A stretch of DNA of 64,000 nucleotides from Robbsia betulipollinis. Its GTDB lineage: Bacteria > Pseudomonadota > Gammaproteobacteria > Burkholderiales > Burkholderiaceae. Where the stretch lies: positions 295,859 through 359,858 of the forward strand of contig NZ_JAPMXC010000006.1 in assembly GCF_026624755.1 (NCBI RefSeq), written 5' to 3'. Below, piece after piece: positions 1-10,536 of this stretch (its first letter is position 1; the number at the start of each line of letters is the position of its first letter). A program made the position numbers and the translations under genes. The notes below the pieces were generated by a model. It saw nothing but the letters and a program-made list of their open reading frames with translations. It did no database searches and was not told the DNA's origin.

Positions 1-216
1 GCGCGCCCCGTCCTTTTCCAGGACCGACGCCATGCGTGTTCCCCCAATGGCGTGTGCGCTCGCCGGGATATCCACCGCCGGTTCGAGATCGATACGCGAA
101 AAGACAATGCCCGTACCGGGAGCAGCCGGACGCAAGGTCAGTTCGACCTTCCGCCCCGAGTGCAGACCAATCCCCACCGTCTTTACGATCGTCTTGATGG
201 TGCGCTGCTTTAACAT
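1..216 (-). CDS. lpxC: UDP-3-O-acyl-N-acetylglucosamine deacetylase, N-terminal part (runs off the window)
   Basis: Reading the minus strand from the ATG at 216 gives about 72 residues beginning [20 protein letters not shown], followed by the [11 protein letters not shown] stretch. This is the recognisable N-terminus of LpxC. LpxC is the zinc-dependent deacetylase that commits UDP-acyl-GlcNAc to lipid A synthesis in the cytoplasm. The zinc-binding HxxxD residues lie further downstream and are outside the window. It follows ftsZ by about 300 bp, the usual place at the distal end of the dcw cluster. No strong Shine-Dalgarno is visible before the ATG. The intervening 217-514 stretch holds no convincing gene; its AT-rich part just upstream could carry an lpxC promoter. 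Confidence 0.93.
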   Translation of the reverse strand, partial: MLKQRTIKTIVKTVGIGLHSGRKVELTLRPAAPGTGIVFSRIDLEPAVDIPASAHAIGGTRMASVLEKDGAR

Positions 217-514
217 TGGATGAACTTTTTTAATAAACTTTACTGATTGATTTTCCCAATCACGCTCTTTTACTTCATAGCCCCCATTCTAACAAAGTCG
301 CTTCCATTGCGGCTTTTCCATCTGTTGCCATGTGTTACTTTTTGATGACACGGCGGCCCGCCGGACCAGGGGAGGCTTCCTCGTCCGGCGTACCGTCGCT
401 TTTATGACACATTACCGTTCCGCTCCTTGCCCGAGGCGCGTCGCGTTCCCCTTGTCAACGGCAGGTTTCGCCATTCCTGAAGGGCGACGTGATGAACGGC
501 CGTGGTCAGTCATC

Positions 515-1705
515 TCAGTCCGCCTGCTTGCGCAGGAAGGCCGGGATGTCATAGGTGTCGACACCCTTCTCCTGCAGGGCCGCAACGTGCGACGCCGCGG
601 TTTCACGCGTGTTGCGCCAGACGGCGGGCGTGTCGAGCGAGCCGTAGTCCGCCGTCGAGTGCGTCGTCGTCGGGTGGCTGCCCACCGACATCGGCGCATT
701 GTCGGTACCGGTGCGCAGCAAGGTCATCGGCGCCTGGTGCGCCGCCTTCTTCGCGGTGCGACCCAGGCCGGTGGCGACCACCGTCACGCGCAGCGCATCG
801 CCCATCGCGTCGTCGTACACCGTACCGAAGATCACCGTCGCGTCTTCCGCGGCGTAGCTCTTGATGGTGTTCATGACTTCGCGGGTTTCCGACAGGCGCA
901 GCGACCGGCTGGCCGTGATGTTGACCAGCACGCCGCGCGCACCCGAGAGATCGACGCCTTCGAGCAGCGGACTGGCGACCGCCTGCTCCGCCGCCAGACG
1001 CGCGCGGTCGACGCCGGCCACCGTCGCGGTGCCCATCATCGCCTTGCCCTGCTCGCCCATCACCGTCTTGACGTCCTCGAAGTCGACGTTCACCAGACCG
1101 TCGACGTTGATGATCTCGGCAATCCCGGCGACCGCGTTGTGCAGAACGTCGTCCGCGCACTGGAAGCACTTGTCCATCTCGGCATCGTCGCCCATGACGT
1201 CGAACAGCTTGTCATTGAGCACGACGATCAGCGAATCGACGTTTTCCTCGAGTTGCTGCGAGCCGGCCTCGGCGACGCGCTTGCGCTTGCCGCCTTCGAA
1301 TTCGAACGGCTTGGAGACGACACCCACCGTCAGGATGCCCATTTCCTTCGCGCATTGCGCCACCACGGGCGCCGCGCCCGTGCCGGTGCCGCCGCCCATG
1401 CCGGCGGTGATGAACACCATGTGCGCGCCGCGCAGCGCGTCGCAGATGCGCTCGCGCGCTTCCTCCGCGGCCGCCTGGCCCATTTCGGGCTTCGCGCCCG
1501 CGCCCAGCCCGGTCTTGCCCAGCTGGATCACGCTGGCCGCCTTCATCCGCGCCAGCGCCTGCGCGTCCGTATTCATGCAGACGAAATCGACGCCCTGGAC
1601 GCCGCGGTCGATCATGTGCTGAACGGCATTGCCGCCCGCACCCCCCACGCCGACGACCTTGATCACCGTACCGTTGGTTTCGGTTTCCAGCATTTCGAAT
1701 TCCAT
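515..1705 (-). CDS. ftsZ: Cell division protein FtsZ
   Basis: FtsZ is the tubulin-like GTPase that polymerises into the cytokinetic ring under the membrane. The 396-residue protein starts MEFEMLETET. A longer frame adds MEAN, but the sequence GGAGG sits just before the second ATG, so the shorter start is preferred. The GTP-binding signature GGGTGTGAAPV is present near residue 105, as is the N-terminal GGAGGNA loop. The T7 loop region (NVDFEDVKTVM) is also intact. The C-terminus ends with the conserved peptide DTYDIPAFLRKQAD, which contacts FtsA and other membrane tethers. The length is normal for Burkholderia. It is the last division gene of the cluster, about 200 bp downstream of ftsA. Confidence 0.98.
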   Translation of the reverse strand: MEFEMLETETNGTVIKVVGVGGAGGNAVQHMIDRGVQGVDFVCMNTDAQALARMKAASVIQLGKTGLGAGAKPEMGQAAAEEARERICDALRGAHMVFITAGMGGGTGTGAAPVVAQCAKEMGILTVGVVSKPFEFEGGKRKRVAEAGSQQLEENVDSLIVVLNDKLFDVMGDDAEMDKCFQCADDVLHNAVAGIAEIINVDGLVNVDFEDVKTVMGEQGKAMMGTATVAGVDRARLAAEQAVASPLLEGVDLSGARGVLVNITASRSLRLSETREVMNTIKSYAAEDATVIFGTVYDDAMGDALRVTVVATGLGRTAKKAAHQAPMTLLRTGTDNAPMSVGSHPTTTHSTADYGSLDTPAVWRNTRETAASHVAALQEKGVDTYDIPAFLRKQAD

Positions 1706-1912
1706 GTTTGCCTCCATCTCGATTAAGGATATGTCCTGATTCGGCGATCGGTCCGCGACCCCGCTCGGGCAAGCGAGGCCGCGAGCGCCGCCGCCGCGCG
1801 GCGCTAACTGCAGTATTACCGTATTGCCATGGCGCTTCCACTGCGTTTTTTTCGCGCACTGTCCGGTTTTGCTGCCGGCCCCGAAGGGACGGTCACCGCG
1901 CCGGGCGCCCGC

Positions 1913-3145
1913 TTAAAAATTGCCCACGAACCATTCTTTCATGCGTGTCCAGATCTGCCCCGCCGACCCGCTCTGCACGGCGACTTTCCGGCCGCGCGAG
2001 CGCTGCGCGTGCGCTTCGCGCAGCAGCCCCATCGCGGTCGCGTAACGCGGATTGCGTACCACGTCGGCCAGACCGCCGGAATACTCGGGCACGCCCACCC
2101 GTACCGGTTTCAGAAAGATGTCCTCGCCCAGCTCCACCATCCCGGGCATCATCGACGCGCCGCCTGTGAGGACGATACCCGAGGACAGAAGTTCCTCATA
2201 CCCGGATTCACGTACCACCTGCTGAACCAGCGAGAACAGTTCCTCGACGCGCGGCTCGATCACGGCCGCCAGCGCCTGCCGCGACAGGGTCCGCGGCCCG
2301 CGCTCGCCGAGGCCCGGCACCTCGATCATTTCGTCGGGATCGGCGAGCGTCTGCTTGGCGATGCCGTGCGACACCTTGATGTCCTCGGCGTCGGGCGTCG
2401 GCGTGCGCAGGGCCATCGCGACGTCGCTGGTGATCTGGTCCCCGGCGATCGGAATCACCGCGGTATGGCGGATCGCGCCCTCGCTGAAGATCGCGATGTC
2501 GGTCGTGCCGCCGCCGATGTCGACCAGCACCACGCCCAGTTCGCGTTCGTCCTCGGTCAGCACCGCGAGACTTGATGCGAGCGGCTGCAGCACCAGGTCG
2601 TTGACCTCGAGCCCGCAGCGGCGCACGCACTTGACGATGTTCTGGGCGGCCGACACCGCGCCGGTCACGATGTGCACCTTCACCTCGAGCCGGATGCCGC
2701 TCATGCCGATCGGCTCGCGTACGTCCTCCTGCCCGTCGATGATGAACTCCTGCGTCAGGATGTGCAGGACCTGCTGATCCGTCGGGATATTGATCGCCTT
2801 CGCGGTCTCGATCACGCGCGCCACGTCGGCCTGCGTGACCTCCTTGTCCTTGATCGCCACCATGCCGCTCGAATTGAAGCTGCGGATGTGGCTGCCGGCG
2901 ATGCCGGTGAACACATTCGTGATCTTGCAGTCGGCCATCAACTCGGCTTCCTCGAGCGCGCGCTGGATCGACTGCACCGTCGCCTCGATATTGACCACGA
3001 CGCCCTTCTTCAGCCCCTTCGACTCGCTCTGGCCCAGTCCGATCACTTCGTAGCGCCCTTCGCCACGCAGCTCCCCGACGATCGCGACCACCTTGGCGGT
3101 ACCGATATCGAGCGAGACCAACAGATCTTTGAAGTCTTTACTCAT
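1913..3145 (-). CDS. ftsA: Cell division protein FtsA
   Basis: FtsA is the actin-like ATPase that anchors FtsZ to the inner membrane and recruits later division proteins. The 410-residue product begins MSKDFKDLLVSLDIGTAKVV, which contains the phosphate-1 motif (DIGTAK). A second phosphate motif, VDIGGGTTDIAIF, lies around residue 205, and LTGGASMMPG is the adenosine-binding motif. The C-terminal segment IWTRMKEWFVGNF is the amphipathic membrane-targeting helix. It lies 15 bp downstream of ftsQ and about 200 bp upstream of ftsZ, the standard ftsQAZ order. Length and motifs are normal for the family. Confidence 0.98.
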   Translation of the reverse strand: MSKDFKDLLVSLDIGTAKVVAIVGELRGEGRYEVIGLGQSESKGLKKGVVVNIEATVQSIQRALEEAELMADCKITNVFTGIAGSHIRSFNSSGMVAIKDKEVTQADVARVIETAKAINIPTDQQVLHILTQEFIIDGQEDVREPIGMSGIRLEVKVHIVTGAVSAAQNIVKCVRRCGLEVNDLVLQPLASSLAVLTEDERELGVVLVDIGGGTTDIAIFSEGAIRHTAVIPIAGDQITSDVAMALRTPTPDAEDIKVSHGIAKQTLADPDEMIEVPGLGERGPRTLSRQALAAVIEPRVEELFSLVQQVVRESGYEELLSSGIVLTGGASMMPGMVELGEDIFLKPVRVGVPEYSGGLADVVRNPRYATAMGLLREAHAQRSRGRKVAVQSGSAGQIWTRMKEWFVGNF

Positions 3146-3160
3146 GGCGTGTGTATGAAG

Positions 3161-3919
3161 TCATTTGTTTCCCTTGCTTGCGCTCGGATCCTGGGTGAAG
3201 CGCATGCTTGCGGCCCGGATCGCCAGCCCGTTCGGATAGCGCAGGTCCGCATGCTCGATATTGTCCCCCCAACGCCTGACCACCTGTGGCCAGGCCTTGA
3301 CGAGACGCATGCTGCGCTCGTCGAGCGTCTGCGCGGTACGCTCGCGGCCCAGATCGATCTCGAGCCCGCTGGTCAGGCGCACGGTCCACGCATAGCGCGC
3401 CGACAGCGATACCGCTTCCGGCGCGGCGCCCAGTGGCGCGAGCCACTTCTGGAAGTCATGGTACCGCTGCACGACCATCTTCTCGCTGCCGACGGGGCCG
3501 GAGAACTCGGGGATGTCGTCGTCGATCTCGGCCTGGTTCGCGGTGAACAGTTCGCCGTCGACGCTGACCAGCTGATTATCGCCCCAGGTCCCGAGCGGCC
3601 TGTACTCCTCGAGCGAGACCGCCAGGCCGTTCGGCCAGACGCGCCGCACGCTCGCCCGGCGCACCCACGGCATGGTTTCGAACGCGACGCGCGCCCGGTC
3701 CAGATCGACGGTGAAGTAATTGCCGCGCAGCGTGCCCACCACGTCGGCGCGAATCGTCGGCACATTGATGTGCGCGACGTCGCCCTCGACCTGGATCGCC
3801 CGCAGCGCGAACATCGGCCGCTCCGCCAGCCAATAGCCCGCCGCGCCCAGCAGGGCGAGCAGCGCCCCGGCCGAAAGCAGGCTGGCGGCGGCGTTGAGCT
3901 GGCGGACATTGTTCCACAT
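3161..3919 (-). CDS. ftsQ: Cell division protein FtsQ
   Basis: FtsQ is a single-pass membrane protein that bridges early cytoplasmic and late periplasmic divisome parts through FtsB and FtsL. The 252-residue protein has a short cytoplasmic N-terminus, one transmembrane helix at about residues 12-30 (LLSAGALLALLGAAGYWLA), then a POTRA domain beginning near FALRAIQVEGDVAHIN and the FtsQ beta domain. It begins 3 bp after the ddl stop codon, so the two are probably translationally coupled. Identification rests on topology, similarity to Burkholderia FtsQ and position between ddl and ftsA. Confidence 0.95.
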   Translation of the reverse strand: MWNNVRQLNAAASLLSAGALLALLGAAGYWLAERPMFALRAIQVEGDVAHINVPTIRADVVGTLRGNYFTVDLDRARVAFETMPWVRRASVRRVWPNGLAVSLEEYRPLGTWGDNQLVSVDGELFTANQAEIDDDIPEFSGPVGSEKMVVQRYHDFQKWLAPLGAAPEAVSLSARYAWTVRLTSGLEIDLGRERTAQTLDERSMRLVKAWPQVVRRWGDNIEHADLRYPNGLAIRAASMRFTQDPSASKGNK

Positions 3920-3922
3920 GGA

Positions 3923-4996
3923 TCAGGCATCCTCCAGCGTCAGCGACAGGACGTGCAGCACCAGGTCCTCGTAGGGGATGCCCACCGCGCGCGCCGCCTT
4001 CGGCGGCAACGAATGGTCGGTCATGCCGGGCGCCGTGTTGACTTCGAGGAAATACGGCCGACCCTCGGCGTCCATCATGAAATCCACCCGCCCCCAGCCC
4101 GTGCAGCCCAGCAGGCCGAACGCGCGCTCGGCCAGTTCGGCCAACTCGGCCTCGCGCGCCGCGCCCAGTCCGCTCGGAATCAGGTACTGCGTCGCGTCGG
4201 ACAGATATTTGGCGTCGTAATCGTAGAACTCGCCGGCCGGCACGATGCGGATGATCGGCAGGCGCAGCCCGGTCGCGATCGCGATCGTGTATTCCCCGCC
4301 CATCGCGCCGCCGCCCTCGATGCTCTGCTCGACGATGACGATGCGGTCCGCGCGCGCCGCCGCGGCCAGCGCGGGCGCCAGTTCGCCGGCCTGCTTGACC
4401 TTGAAGACCGCGACGCTGGAACCTTCGCTCGCCGCTTTCACGAACAGCGGCAGACCCAGCCGGGTGACGATCGCGTCGGCGCGTTGCGCGTAATCCTCGC
4501 CCCGGTGCACGGTCTCGAACGGCGGCGTGGGAATGCCGGCCTGCTGCCACACCAGCTTGCTGCGGTATTTATCCATGCCGAGCGCCGAGCCGAGTACGCC
4601 CGGGCCGGTATAGCGGATACCGAGGAAATCGAGCGCGCCCTGCAGACGGCCGTCCTCGCCATAGCCGCCATGCAGCGCGTTGAAGACCCGCGCGAAGCCC
4701 TGCTCGCGCAGCGTGAACAGGGGCGTCTGCGACGGGTCGAACGGATGCGCGTCGACGCCCTTCGCGCGCAGCGCGGCCAGCACCAGCGCGCCGGATTTCA
4801 ACGACACTTCGCGCTCCGCGCTCGTGCCGCCGAACAGCACCGCGACCTTGCCCAGCCGCGCGACGTGCGATGCGGCAGCCTGCGACAGCAACGCCACCTG
4901 CGCGGCGGCGCCCGGCGCGGCGGCGCCCGACGCGGCAGCGCCCGAAGCCGCCATCGGCGGGTCTTGCGGCAGGCCGGGGTTCACACTTTCATTCAT
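3923..4996 (-). CDS. ddl: D-alanine--D-alanine ligase
   Basis: This ATP-grasp ligase makes D-Ala-D-Ala, the terminal dipeptide of the peptidoglycan stem. The start chosen is the ATG at 4996, whose first 8 bases overlap the murC stop. Upstream in-frame ATGs lie deep inside murC. The core begins around [22 protein letters not shown] and contains [24 protein letters not shown], the EYTIAI strand, GRVDFMMD and [12 protein letters not shown], all normal for DdlB. The product is 357 residues, about 40 longer than usual. The extra length is an N-terminal Ala/Gly/Ser-rich leader with repeated GAAA units plus a small insertion beside EGGG. The later ATG at the MAAS segment could be the true start. Confidence 0.95.
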   Translation of the reverse strand: MNESVNPGLPQDPPMAASGAAASGAAAPGAAAQVALLSQAAASHVARLGKVAVLFGGTSAEREVSLKSGALVLAALRAKGVDAHPFDPSQTPLFTLREQGFARVFNALHGGYGEDGRLQGALDFLGIRYTGPGVLGSALGMDKYRSKLVWQQAGIPTPPFETVHRGEDYAQRADAIVTRLGLPLFVKAASEGSSVAVFKVKQAGELAPALAAAARADRIVIVEQSIEGGGAMGGEYTIAIATGLRLPIIRIVPAGEFYDYDAKYLSDATQYLIPSGLGAAREAELAELAERAFGLLGCTGWGRVDFMMDAEGRPYFLEVNTAPGMTDHSLPPKAARAVGIPYEDLVLHVLSLTLEDA

Positions 4997-6389
4997 GCTC
5001 TTGCACCACATCCTTTGCAATTTGCGACGGCACGCCGCCGATCGAACCCGCGCCCATCGTGATGACCACATCGCCATCGCGCGCCAGCAGGCCGATCGCC
5101 GCCGGCAACTCTCCCACCGTTTCGACGAAGACGGGCTCGACCTTGCCCGACACGCGCAACGCGCGCGCGAGCGCCCGGCCGTCGGCGGCGATGATCGGCG
5201 CCTCGCCCGCCGGATAGACCTCGGTCATCACGACCGCGTCGACCGTGGACAGCACCCGCACGAAATCCTCGAAGCAATCGCGCGTGCGGGTGTAGCGGTG
5301 CGGCTGGAACGCCAGCACCAGCCGGCGGCCCGGAAACGCGCCGCGCGCCGCGGCGACGGTCGCTTCCATCTCCACCGGATGATGGCCGTAGTCGTCGATC
5401 AGCGTGTAGCGTCCGCCATCCTGCGCGGGCACCTCGCCATAGCGCTGGAAACGCCGGCCGACGCCGGTGAAACCGGCCAGCGCGCTGCAGATCGCCGCGT
5501 CGGAGACTTCGAGCTCGGTGGCGATCGCGATGGCCGCGAGCGCATTCTGGACATTGTGCACGCCGGGCAGGTTCAACGCGACCTGCAACGGCGCGGCATC
5601 CTCCCGCAGCACCTTGAAATGCATCTGCTGACCCGCGGCGACGACGTCGACGGCACGCACCTGCGCGTCCGGCGACAGACCGTAACGGATGATCGGCTTG
5701 GACACGAACGGCAGGATCTCGCGCACGCTCGGGTCGTCCACGCACAGTACCGCGATGCCGTAGAACGGCAGGCGCTTGGTGAAATCGACGAACGCCTGCT
5801 TGAGCCGCGAAAAATCGTGGCCGTAGGTGTCCATGTGATCCGCGTCGATGTTCGTGACGACCTCGATCACCGGGAACAGGTTCAAAAACGACGCGTCCGA
5901 TTCGTCCGCCTCGGCGACGATGAAATCGCCCGTGCCCAGCCGTGCGCTCGCGCCGGCGCTGTTCAGGCGCCCGCCGATCACGAAGGTGGGATCGAGCCCG
6001 CCCTCGCCCAGCACCGAGGCCACCAGGCTGGTGGTGGTGGTCTTGCCGTGCGTGCCGGCGATCGCGATGCCCTGCTTCAGACGCATCAGTTCGGCCAGCA
6101 TGACCGCGCGCGGCACGACGGGGATGCGCCTGGCCCGGGCCGCCAGCACCTCGGGATTGCCCGAATGCACGGCGGTCGAGATGACCACGGCATTCGCGCC
6201 CTCGATATTGCTTGCCTCGTGGACATAGGCGATGCGCGCCCCGAGTCCGGCAAGGCGCTCGGTGGTGGGCGTCATCTGCAGGTCCGAACCGCTGACGTTG
6301 TAGCCCTGATTCAGCAGGACCTCGGCGATGCCGCTCATGCCGGAACCGCCGATGCCGACGAAATGGATGTTCTTGACGATATGCTTCAT
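4989..6389 (-). CDS. murC: UDP-N-acetylmuramate--L-alanine ligase
   Basis: MurC adds L-alanine to UDP-MurNAc, the first step in building the peptide stem. The 466-residue protein starts [20 protein letters not shown], a Rossmann-like UDP-binding domain. The ATP P-loop [10 protein letters not shown] is near residue 115. The central domain carries EADESDASF and [10 protein letters not shown]. The C-terminal domain contains the DDYGHHPVE motif typical of MurC. The ATG lies inside the murG stop (ATGA overlap), and the gene end overlaps the ddl start by 8 bases, so translation is coupled both ways. The length is normal for the family. Confidence 0.98.
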   Translation of the reverse strand: MKHIVKNIHFVGIGGSGMSGIAEVLLNQGYNVSGSDLQMTPTTERLAGLGARIAYVHEASNIEGANAVVISTAVHSGNPEVLAARARRIPVVPRAVMLAELMRLKQGIAIAGTHGKTTTTSLVASVLGEGGLDPTFVIGGRLNSAGASARLGTGDFIVAEADESDASFLNLFPVIEVVTNIDADHMDTYGHDFSRLKQAFVDFTKRLPFYGIAVLCVDDPSVREILPFVSKPIIRYGLSPDAQVRAVDVVAAGQQMHFKVLREDAAPLQVALNLPGVHNVQNALAAIAIATELEVSDAAICSALAGFTGVGRRFQRYGEVPAQDGGRYTLIDDYGHHPVEMEATVAAARGAFPGRRLVLAFQPHRYTRTRDCFEDFVRVLSTVDAVVMTEVYPAGEAPIIAADGRALARALRVSGKVEPVFVETVGELPAAIGLLARDGDVVITMGAGSIGGVPSQIAKDVVQEHE

Positions 6390-7609
6390 GCTGATTTCCT
6401 TGATGCCGCCGCGGCCGCCGCGCAGACGGCGGCGACCCGGTCGGTCGCGTCCGGCTTGGCGAGCGCGCGCGCTTTCCCGGCCATCGCCGCCAGGGTGTCG
6501 CGGTCCAGGCGCGCCAGCCAGGCCGTCAGGCGCCCGGTATCCAGATCGCGCTGCTGGATCACCTCCGCCGCGCCCTGGTCGGCGAGAAACGCCGCGTTGC
6601 TGGTCTGGTGATCGTCGACCGCGAACGGAAACGGCACGAACAGCGCCGCGACGCCGATCGCGGCGATTTCCGCCACCGTCATCGCGCCCGCGCGGCAGAT
6701 CACCACGTCGGCCTGCGCATAGGCGCTGGCCATGTCGTCGATGAAAGGCACCAGTTCGACGCTTGGCGTGCTGCCCGTGCTTTCGGGACGTCCTGCGACA
6801 GGCGCGCCGTTGATCCTCGCGCCCGGCGTGCCCGCGTCCTTGTTCGTCCACAACCCCGCCGCCGCATAGTTCGCCCGCAACGCGTCGAGATGCTTCGCGC
6901 CCGCCTGGTGGAACACATGCGGGCGCTGGGCCGGCGGCAGCGCGGCCAGTGCGCGCGGCACGACCTCGTTCAATGCCGCCGCGCCGAGGCTGCCGCCCAC
7001 TACCAGCAGGCGCAACGGCCCGCTGCGCCGCGCATAACGCTGCGCCGGCGGCGCGACGTCGATCACCGCGTCGCGGATCGGGTTGCCGGTCCATTCGGCA
7101 TGCGGCAGGGCACCCGGGAATGCCACCAGCACACGGCTCGCGAGCTTCGCCAGCACCCGGTTCGCGAGTCCCGCGACCGAGTTCTGTTCGTGCAGCACCA
7201 GTGCGCGACGCGCCAGCACCGTCATCAGACCGGCGGGAAAGGTGATGTAGCCGCCCATGCCGAGCACGACGTCGGGCCGGACCCGGCGCAGCACGCGCAC
7301 GCTGTCCGCGCAGGCGCGCGCCAGGTTGGCCGGCAGCATCAGCTGGGTACGCAGGCCCTTGCCGCGCAGGCCGCCAAAGCGCACGAATTCGATCGGGATG
7401 CCATGCTGCGCGACCAGTTTCGCCTCCATGCCGGTGGCGCTGCCCAGCCACAGCACGCGCCAGCCCGCGGCCTGCATCCGATGCGCGACCGCCAGACCCG
7501 GGAACACGTGTCCACCAGTGCCGCCGGCCATCACCAGCAGGGTGCCGGCCGGGGTGTCGGTCAGGATATCGGCGGGGGTGTCGGACGGCGCCGCGCGCGC
7601 AACGCTCAC
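6386..7609 (-). CDS. murG: UDP-GlcNAc:undecaprenyl-PP-MurNAc-pentapeptide GlcNAc transferase (lipid II synthase)
   Basis: MurG attaches GlcNAc to lipid I at the inner face of the membrane. The chosen start is the GTG at 7609, which overlaps the ftsW stop (GTGA). No ATG precedes the conserved N-terminal [16 protein letters not shown] loop closely. Other motifs are [28 protein letters not shown], and the donor-site segment with [11 protein letters not shown] followed by [14 protein letters not shown]. At 407 residues it is about 40 longer than usual. The excess is an N-terminal [10 protein letters not shown] leader and a loop of low-complexity sequence near residues 240-275 rich in Gly, Ala, Pro and Thr. 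It overlaps murC by 4 bases. Confidence 0.97.
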   Translation of the reverse strand: MSVARAAPSDTPADILTDTPAGTLLVMAGGTGGHVFPGLAVAHRMQAAGWRVLWLGSATGMEAKLVAQHGIPIEFVRFGGLRGKGLRTQLMLPANLARACADSVRVLRRVRPDVVLGMGGYITFPAGLMTVLARRALVLHEQNSVAGLANRVLAKLASRVLVAFPGALPHAEWTGNPIRDAVIDVAPPAQRYARRSGPLRLLVVGGSLGAAALNEVVPRALAALPPAQRPHVFHQAGAKHLDALRANYAAAGLWTNKDAGTPGARINGAPVAGRPESTGSTPSVELVPFIDDMASAYAQADVVICRAGAMTVAEIAAIGVAALFVPFPFAVDDHQTSNAAFLADQGAAEVIQQRDLDTGRLTAWLARLDRDTLAAMAGKARALAKPDATDRVAAVCAAAAAASRKSA

Positions 7610-8871
7610 GTCTTGCCTCCCCGCATCATCAGCCGGTTCTCGAAATCCACGCGCAGGAGCACCGCGCAGGCGACGCAATTGAGCAGAATGCCGGAACCGC
7701 CATAGCTCACCAGCGGCAGCGTCAGGCCCTTGGTCGGCAGGATGCCGAGGTTCACGCCCATATTGATGAAGGCCTGCGCACCCATCCACAGGCCGATGCC
7801 CTTCGCCACCAGCGCCGAGAAGGTGCGATCCAGCGCCAGCGCCTGGCGGCCGATCTCGAACGAGCGGCGCACGAACCAGTAGAACATCAGGATCACGATC
7901 ATCACGCCGACGAAACCGAGTTCCTCGCCGATCACCGCGAGAATGAAATCGGTATGCGCCTCGGGCAGATAGTTGAGCTTCTCCACGCTGTTGCCCAGCC
8001 CGACGCCGAACCACTCGCCGCGCCCGAAAGCGATCAGGGAATGGGTCAACTGATACGCCTTGCCCTGCGCGTACGCTTCGTTCCACGGGTCCAGATACGC
8101 GAAGATGCGCTCGCGCCGCCAGGGCGACGCCCAGATCAGCAGACTGAAGGTGCCGACCGCGGTCAGCACCAGCCCGCCGAACAACCGGCCGTTGACGCCT
8201 CCCAGGAACAGCACGCCCATCGCGATCGCCGCGACCACCAGAAAGGCGCCCATGTCGGGCTCCAGCAGCAGCAAGGCCCCGACCACGCCCACGGCAACGG
8301 CCATCGGCAAAAAGCCGCGGCCGAAGCTCTGCATGAACTCCTGCTTGCGCACCGTGTAGTTCGCCGCGTAGATCGTCACGGCCAGCTTCATGATCTCCGA
8401 CGGCTGCATGTTCAGGATGCCGAGCGGGATCCAGCGGCGCGCGCCGTTCACCCCCTTGCCGACATGCGGGATCAGCACCATGATCAGCATGATCAGCGCG
8501 AGCACGAACAGCTTCGGCGCGAAGCGGTCCCAGGTCTTCATCGGGATGCGGAACGCCAGCAGGCCGCCGATCGTGCCGACCGCCAGCGAGAAGATATGCC
8601 GCAGCAGGAAGTGGCCGGGACTGTACGACGAATACTTCGGCGAATCGGGCATCGCGATCGACGCCGAATACACCATCACGAGGCCCAGACCCAACAGACC
8701 GATGATCACCCAGAGCAACGGCTGGTCGTATTCGAGCACGGTCGAGCGCTTGGGACGCACGCCGCTCACCGCGCTCGACAGGCCGCCGATCTCGCTCGCC
8801 GATACCGGGCTGTTGGGCATCGCTTCCTTGCGTCCCGACAACCGTGCCGTCAACCGCTCGATCAGACTCAT
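7606..8871 (-). CDS. ftsW: Division-specific SEDS glycosyltransferase FtsW
   Basis: FtsW is the multipass SEDS-family peptidoglycan polymerase that works with FtsI at the septum. The 421-residue protein starts [17 protein letters not shown], from an ATG overlapping the murD stop (ATGA). It has about ten hydrophobic helices. Family-typical stretches include [63 protein letters not shown] and the C-terminal [18 protein letters not shown]. The catalytic Asp expected in the large periplasmic loop is in the HTDFI region. The cytoplasmic N-terminus is long and Ser/Arg-rich. Confidence 0.97.
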   Translation of the reverse strand: MSLIERLTARLSGRKEAMPNSPVSASEIGGLSSAVSGVRPKRSTVLEYDQPLLWVIIGLLGLGLVMVYSASIAMPDSPKYSSYSPGHFLLRHIFSLAVGTIGGLLAFRIPMKTWDRFAPKLFVLALIMLIMVLIPHVGKGVNGARRWIPLGILNMQPSEIMKLAVTIYAANYTVRKQEFMQSFGRGFLPMAVAVGVVGALLLLEPDMGAFLVVAAIAMGVLFLGGVNGRLFGGLVLTAVGTFSLLIWASPWRRERIFAYLDPWNEAYAQGKAYQLTHSLIAFGRGEWFGVGLGNSVEKLNYLPEAHTDFILAVIGEELGFVGVMIVILMFYWFVRRSFEIGRQALALDRTFSALVAKGIGLWMGAQAFINMGVNLGILPTKGLTLPLVSYGGSGILLNCVACAVLLRVDFENRLMMRGGKT

Positions 8872-10535
8872 AGCGTCACTCCCTGCTCGGCCGCGATCTC
8901 CGCGACACATTGCCGAAAAACGTCCGCGCGATGCGCGTAATTGCGAAACATGTCGAAGCTTGCGCAGGCGGGCGACAACAAGACCGTGTCGCCCGCCTGC
9001 GCGAGCCGCGCGGCGGCCGCGGTCGCGGCTTCCAGCGTCGGCTGGTCGTGCAGCGCCACGCCGCAGTCCGCCAGCGCCGCGCGCAGCAGCGGCGCGTCGC
9101 GCCCGATCAGCATCACCGCCTTGCACCAGCGCGTCACGCCCGGCGCGAGCGGCGCGAAATCCTGGCCCTTGCCGTCGCCGCCGGCGATCAGCACGATCGG
9201 CGCGGCCAGGCCGTCGAGCGCCGCCGCGGCGGCGCCGACATTCGTTGCCTTGCTGTCGTCGACATAATCGACGCCATCGAGCGTCGCCAAACATTCGACG
9301 CGATGCGGCTCGCCGCGATACTCGCGCAGCCCGTGCAGCAGCAGCGCGAGCGGCAGGCCGATCGCCCGGCACAACGCAAGCGCCGCGAGCGCATTGCTCG
9401 CGTTGTGCAGGCCGCGGATGCGCAGCGCGTCCACCGGCATCAGCGGCCGGACCTGCGTTTCCACCGCCGGCGCCGCGCGGCGCGTGCGCCGGCGCGAGGG
9501 TGTATCGCCTGTCGCGCCTGCCATGCCCGTATCGCGCTCGCTGCCGGGCGCGGCGGCGTCCTCGCCATCGGCGCGCACCGTCTGCGCCAGCCAGGCCAGA
9601 CCGGCGTCGCGCGCGATGCCGAAATCGCCGGCCTGGACCGGCGCGTCGGTGCCGAAGCTGAGCGACGCCGGGCGGCCCGCGCCCGCCTTTACCAGCCAGG
9701 CGCTCGCGTGCGGATCGTCGCGATTGATCACCGCGCGTGTCGTCGGCCCGAAAATGCGCAGCTTCGCTGCCGCGTAAGCGTCGAAGCTGCCATGCCAGTC
9801 GAGATGGTCCTGCGTGATGTTCAGCACCACCGCGACGTCCGGCGCAAAATCCTGCGCGGTCTCGAGCTGAAAGCTCGACAGCTCCAGCACCCAGACCTGC
9901 GGCAGCGCATCCTGTTCGATCGCCGTCATCAGACGATCGAGCATCGACGGGCTGATGTTGCCGGCCACCGCGACGCTGCGCCCGGCGCGTGCGACCAGTT
10001 GCCCGGTCAGCGCGGTCGTCGTCGTCTTGCCGTTCGTGCCGGTGATCGCGATCACCTGCGCGGGCGCGACGCCGTCCGCCTTGCCGGTGCCGGTGCCGGT
10101 GCCGTCCACGGCATCATCGCCCGCGCCCGCGCCCGCCAGCACCGCATTGCGCGCCCGCAGCGCATGGCTGAAAAAGGCCAGTTCACCCCAGACCGGGATG
10201 TCCCTGCCGCGCGCCGCGTCGAGCAGGGGCGTGAGCGCGGGGTCGAGCGGCGAGAGGCCCGGGCTGATCGCCACGAGATCGATCGCGTCGTCGAGCAGCG
10301 CCGGCGGGAACGGCCCGTTCGGCGCGTCCGTCCCACCCGCGAATGCATGCGGGCCGCCCTCGAGCGCCAGCGCGGTCGCGAGGTTCGGCGGCGCCTGCCG
10401 CGAATCGGCCAGGCGCAGGGTGCAGCCGTGCAGCGCGCACCAGCGCGCCATCGCCAGCCCGGATTCGCCCAGGCCCAGCACCAGCACCCGCGGCCGGTCC
10501 GGTCCACCAAACAGCAAGGAACGATCGAATTCCAT
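8868..10535 (-). CDS. murD: UDP-N-acetylmuramoyl-L-alanine--D-glutamate ligase
   Basis: MurD adds D-glutamate to UDP-MurNAc-L-Ala. It starts [20 protein letters not shown], with the UDP-binding [13 protein letters not shown] loop, followed by [12 protein letters not shown] (ATP P-loop), [30 protein letters not shown] and the C-terminal [12 protein letters not shown]. At 555 residues it is roughly 50 longer than typical MurD. Two low-complexity insertions account for this: a Gly/Ala/Thr run just before the P-loop (around residues 135-155) and an Ala/Gly/Arg run of about 45 residues in the central domain (around 320-365). The core motifs are intact, so the enzyme should be active. It begins 1 bp after the mraY stop. 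Confidence 0.97.
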   Translation of the reverse strand: MEFDRSLLFGGPDRPRVLVLGLGESGLAMARWCALHGCTLRLADSRQAPPNLATALALEGGPHAFAGGTDAPNGPFPPALLDDAIDLVAISPGLSPLDPALTPLLDAARGRDIPVWGELAFFSHALRARNAVLAGAGAGDDAVDGTGTGTGKADGVAPAQVIAITGTNGKTTTTALTGQLVARAGRSVAVAGNISPSMLDRLMTAIEQDALPQVWVLELSSFQLETAQDFAPDVAVVLNITQDHLDWHGSFDAYAAAKLRIFGPTTRAVINRDDPHASAWLVKAGAGRPASLSFGTDAPVQAGDFGIARDAGLAWLAQTVRADGEDAAAPGSERDTGMAGATGDTPSRRRTRRAAPAVETQVRPLMPVDALRIRGLHNASNALAALALCRAIGLPLALLLHGLREYRGEPHRVECLATLDGVDYVDDSKATNVGAAAAALDGLAAPIVLIAGGDGKGQDFAPLAPGVTRWCKAVMLIGRDAPLLRAALADCGVALHDQPTLEAATAAAARLAQAGDTVLLSPACASFDMFRNYAHRADVFRQCVAEIAAEQGVTL

Positions 10536-10536
10536 A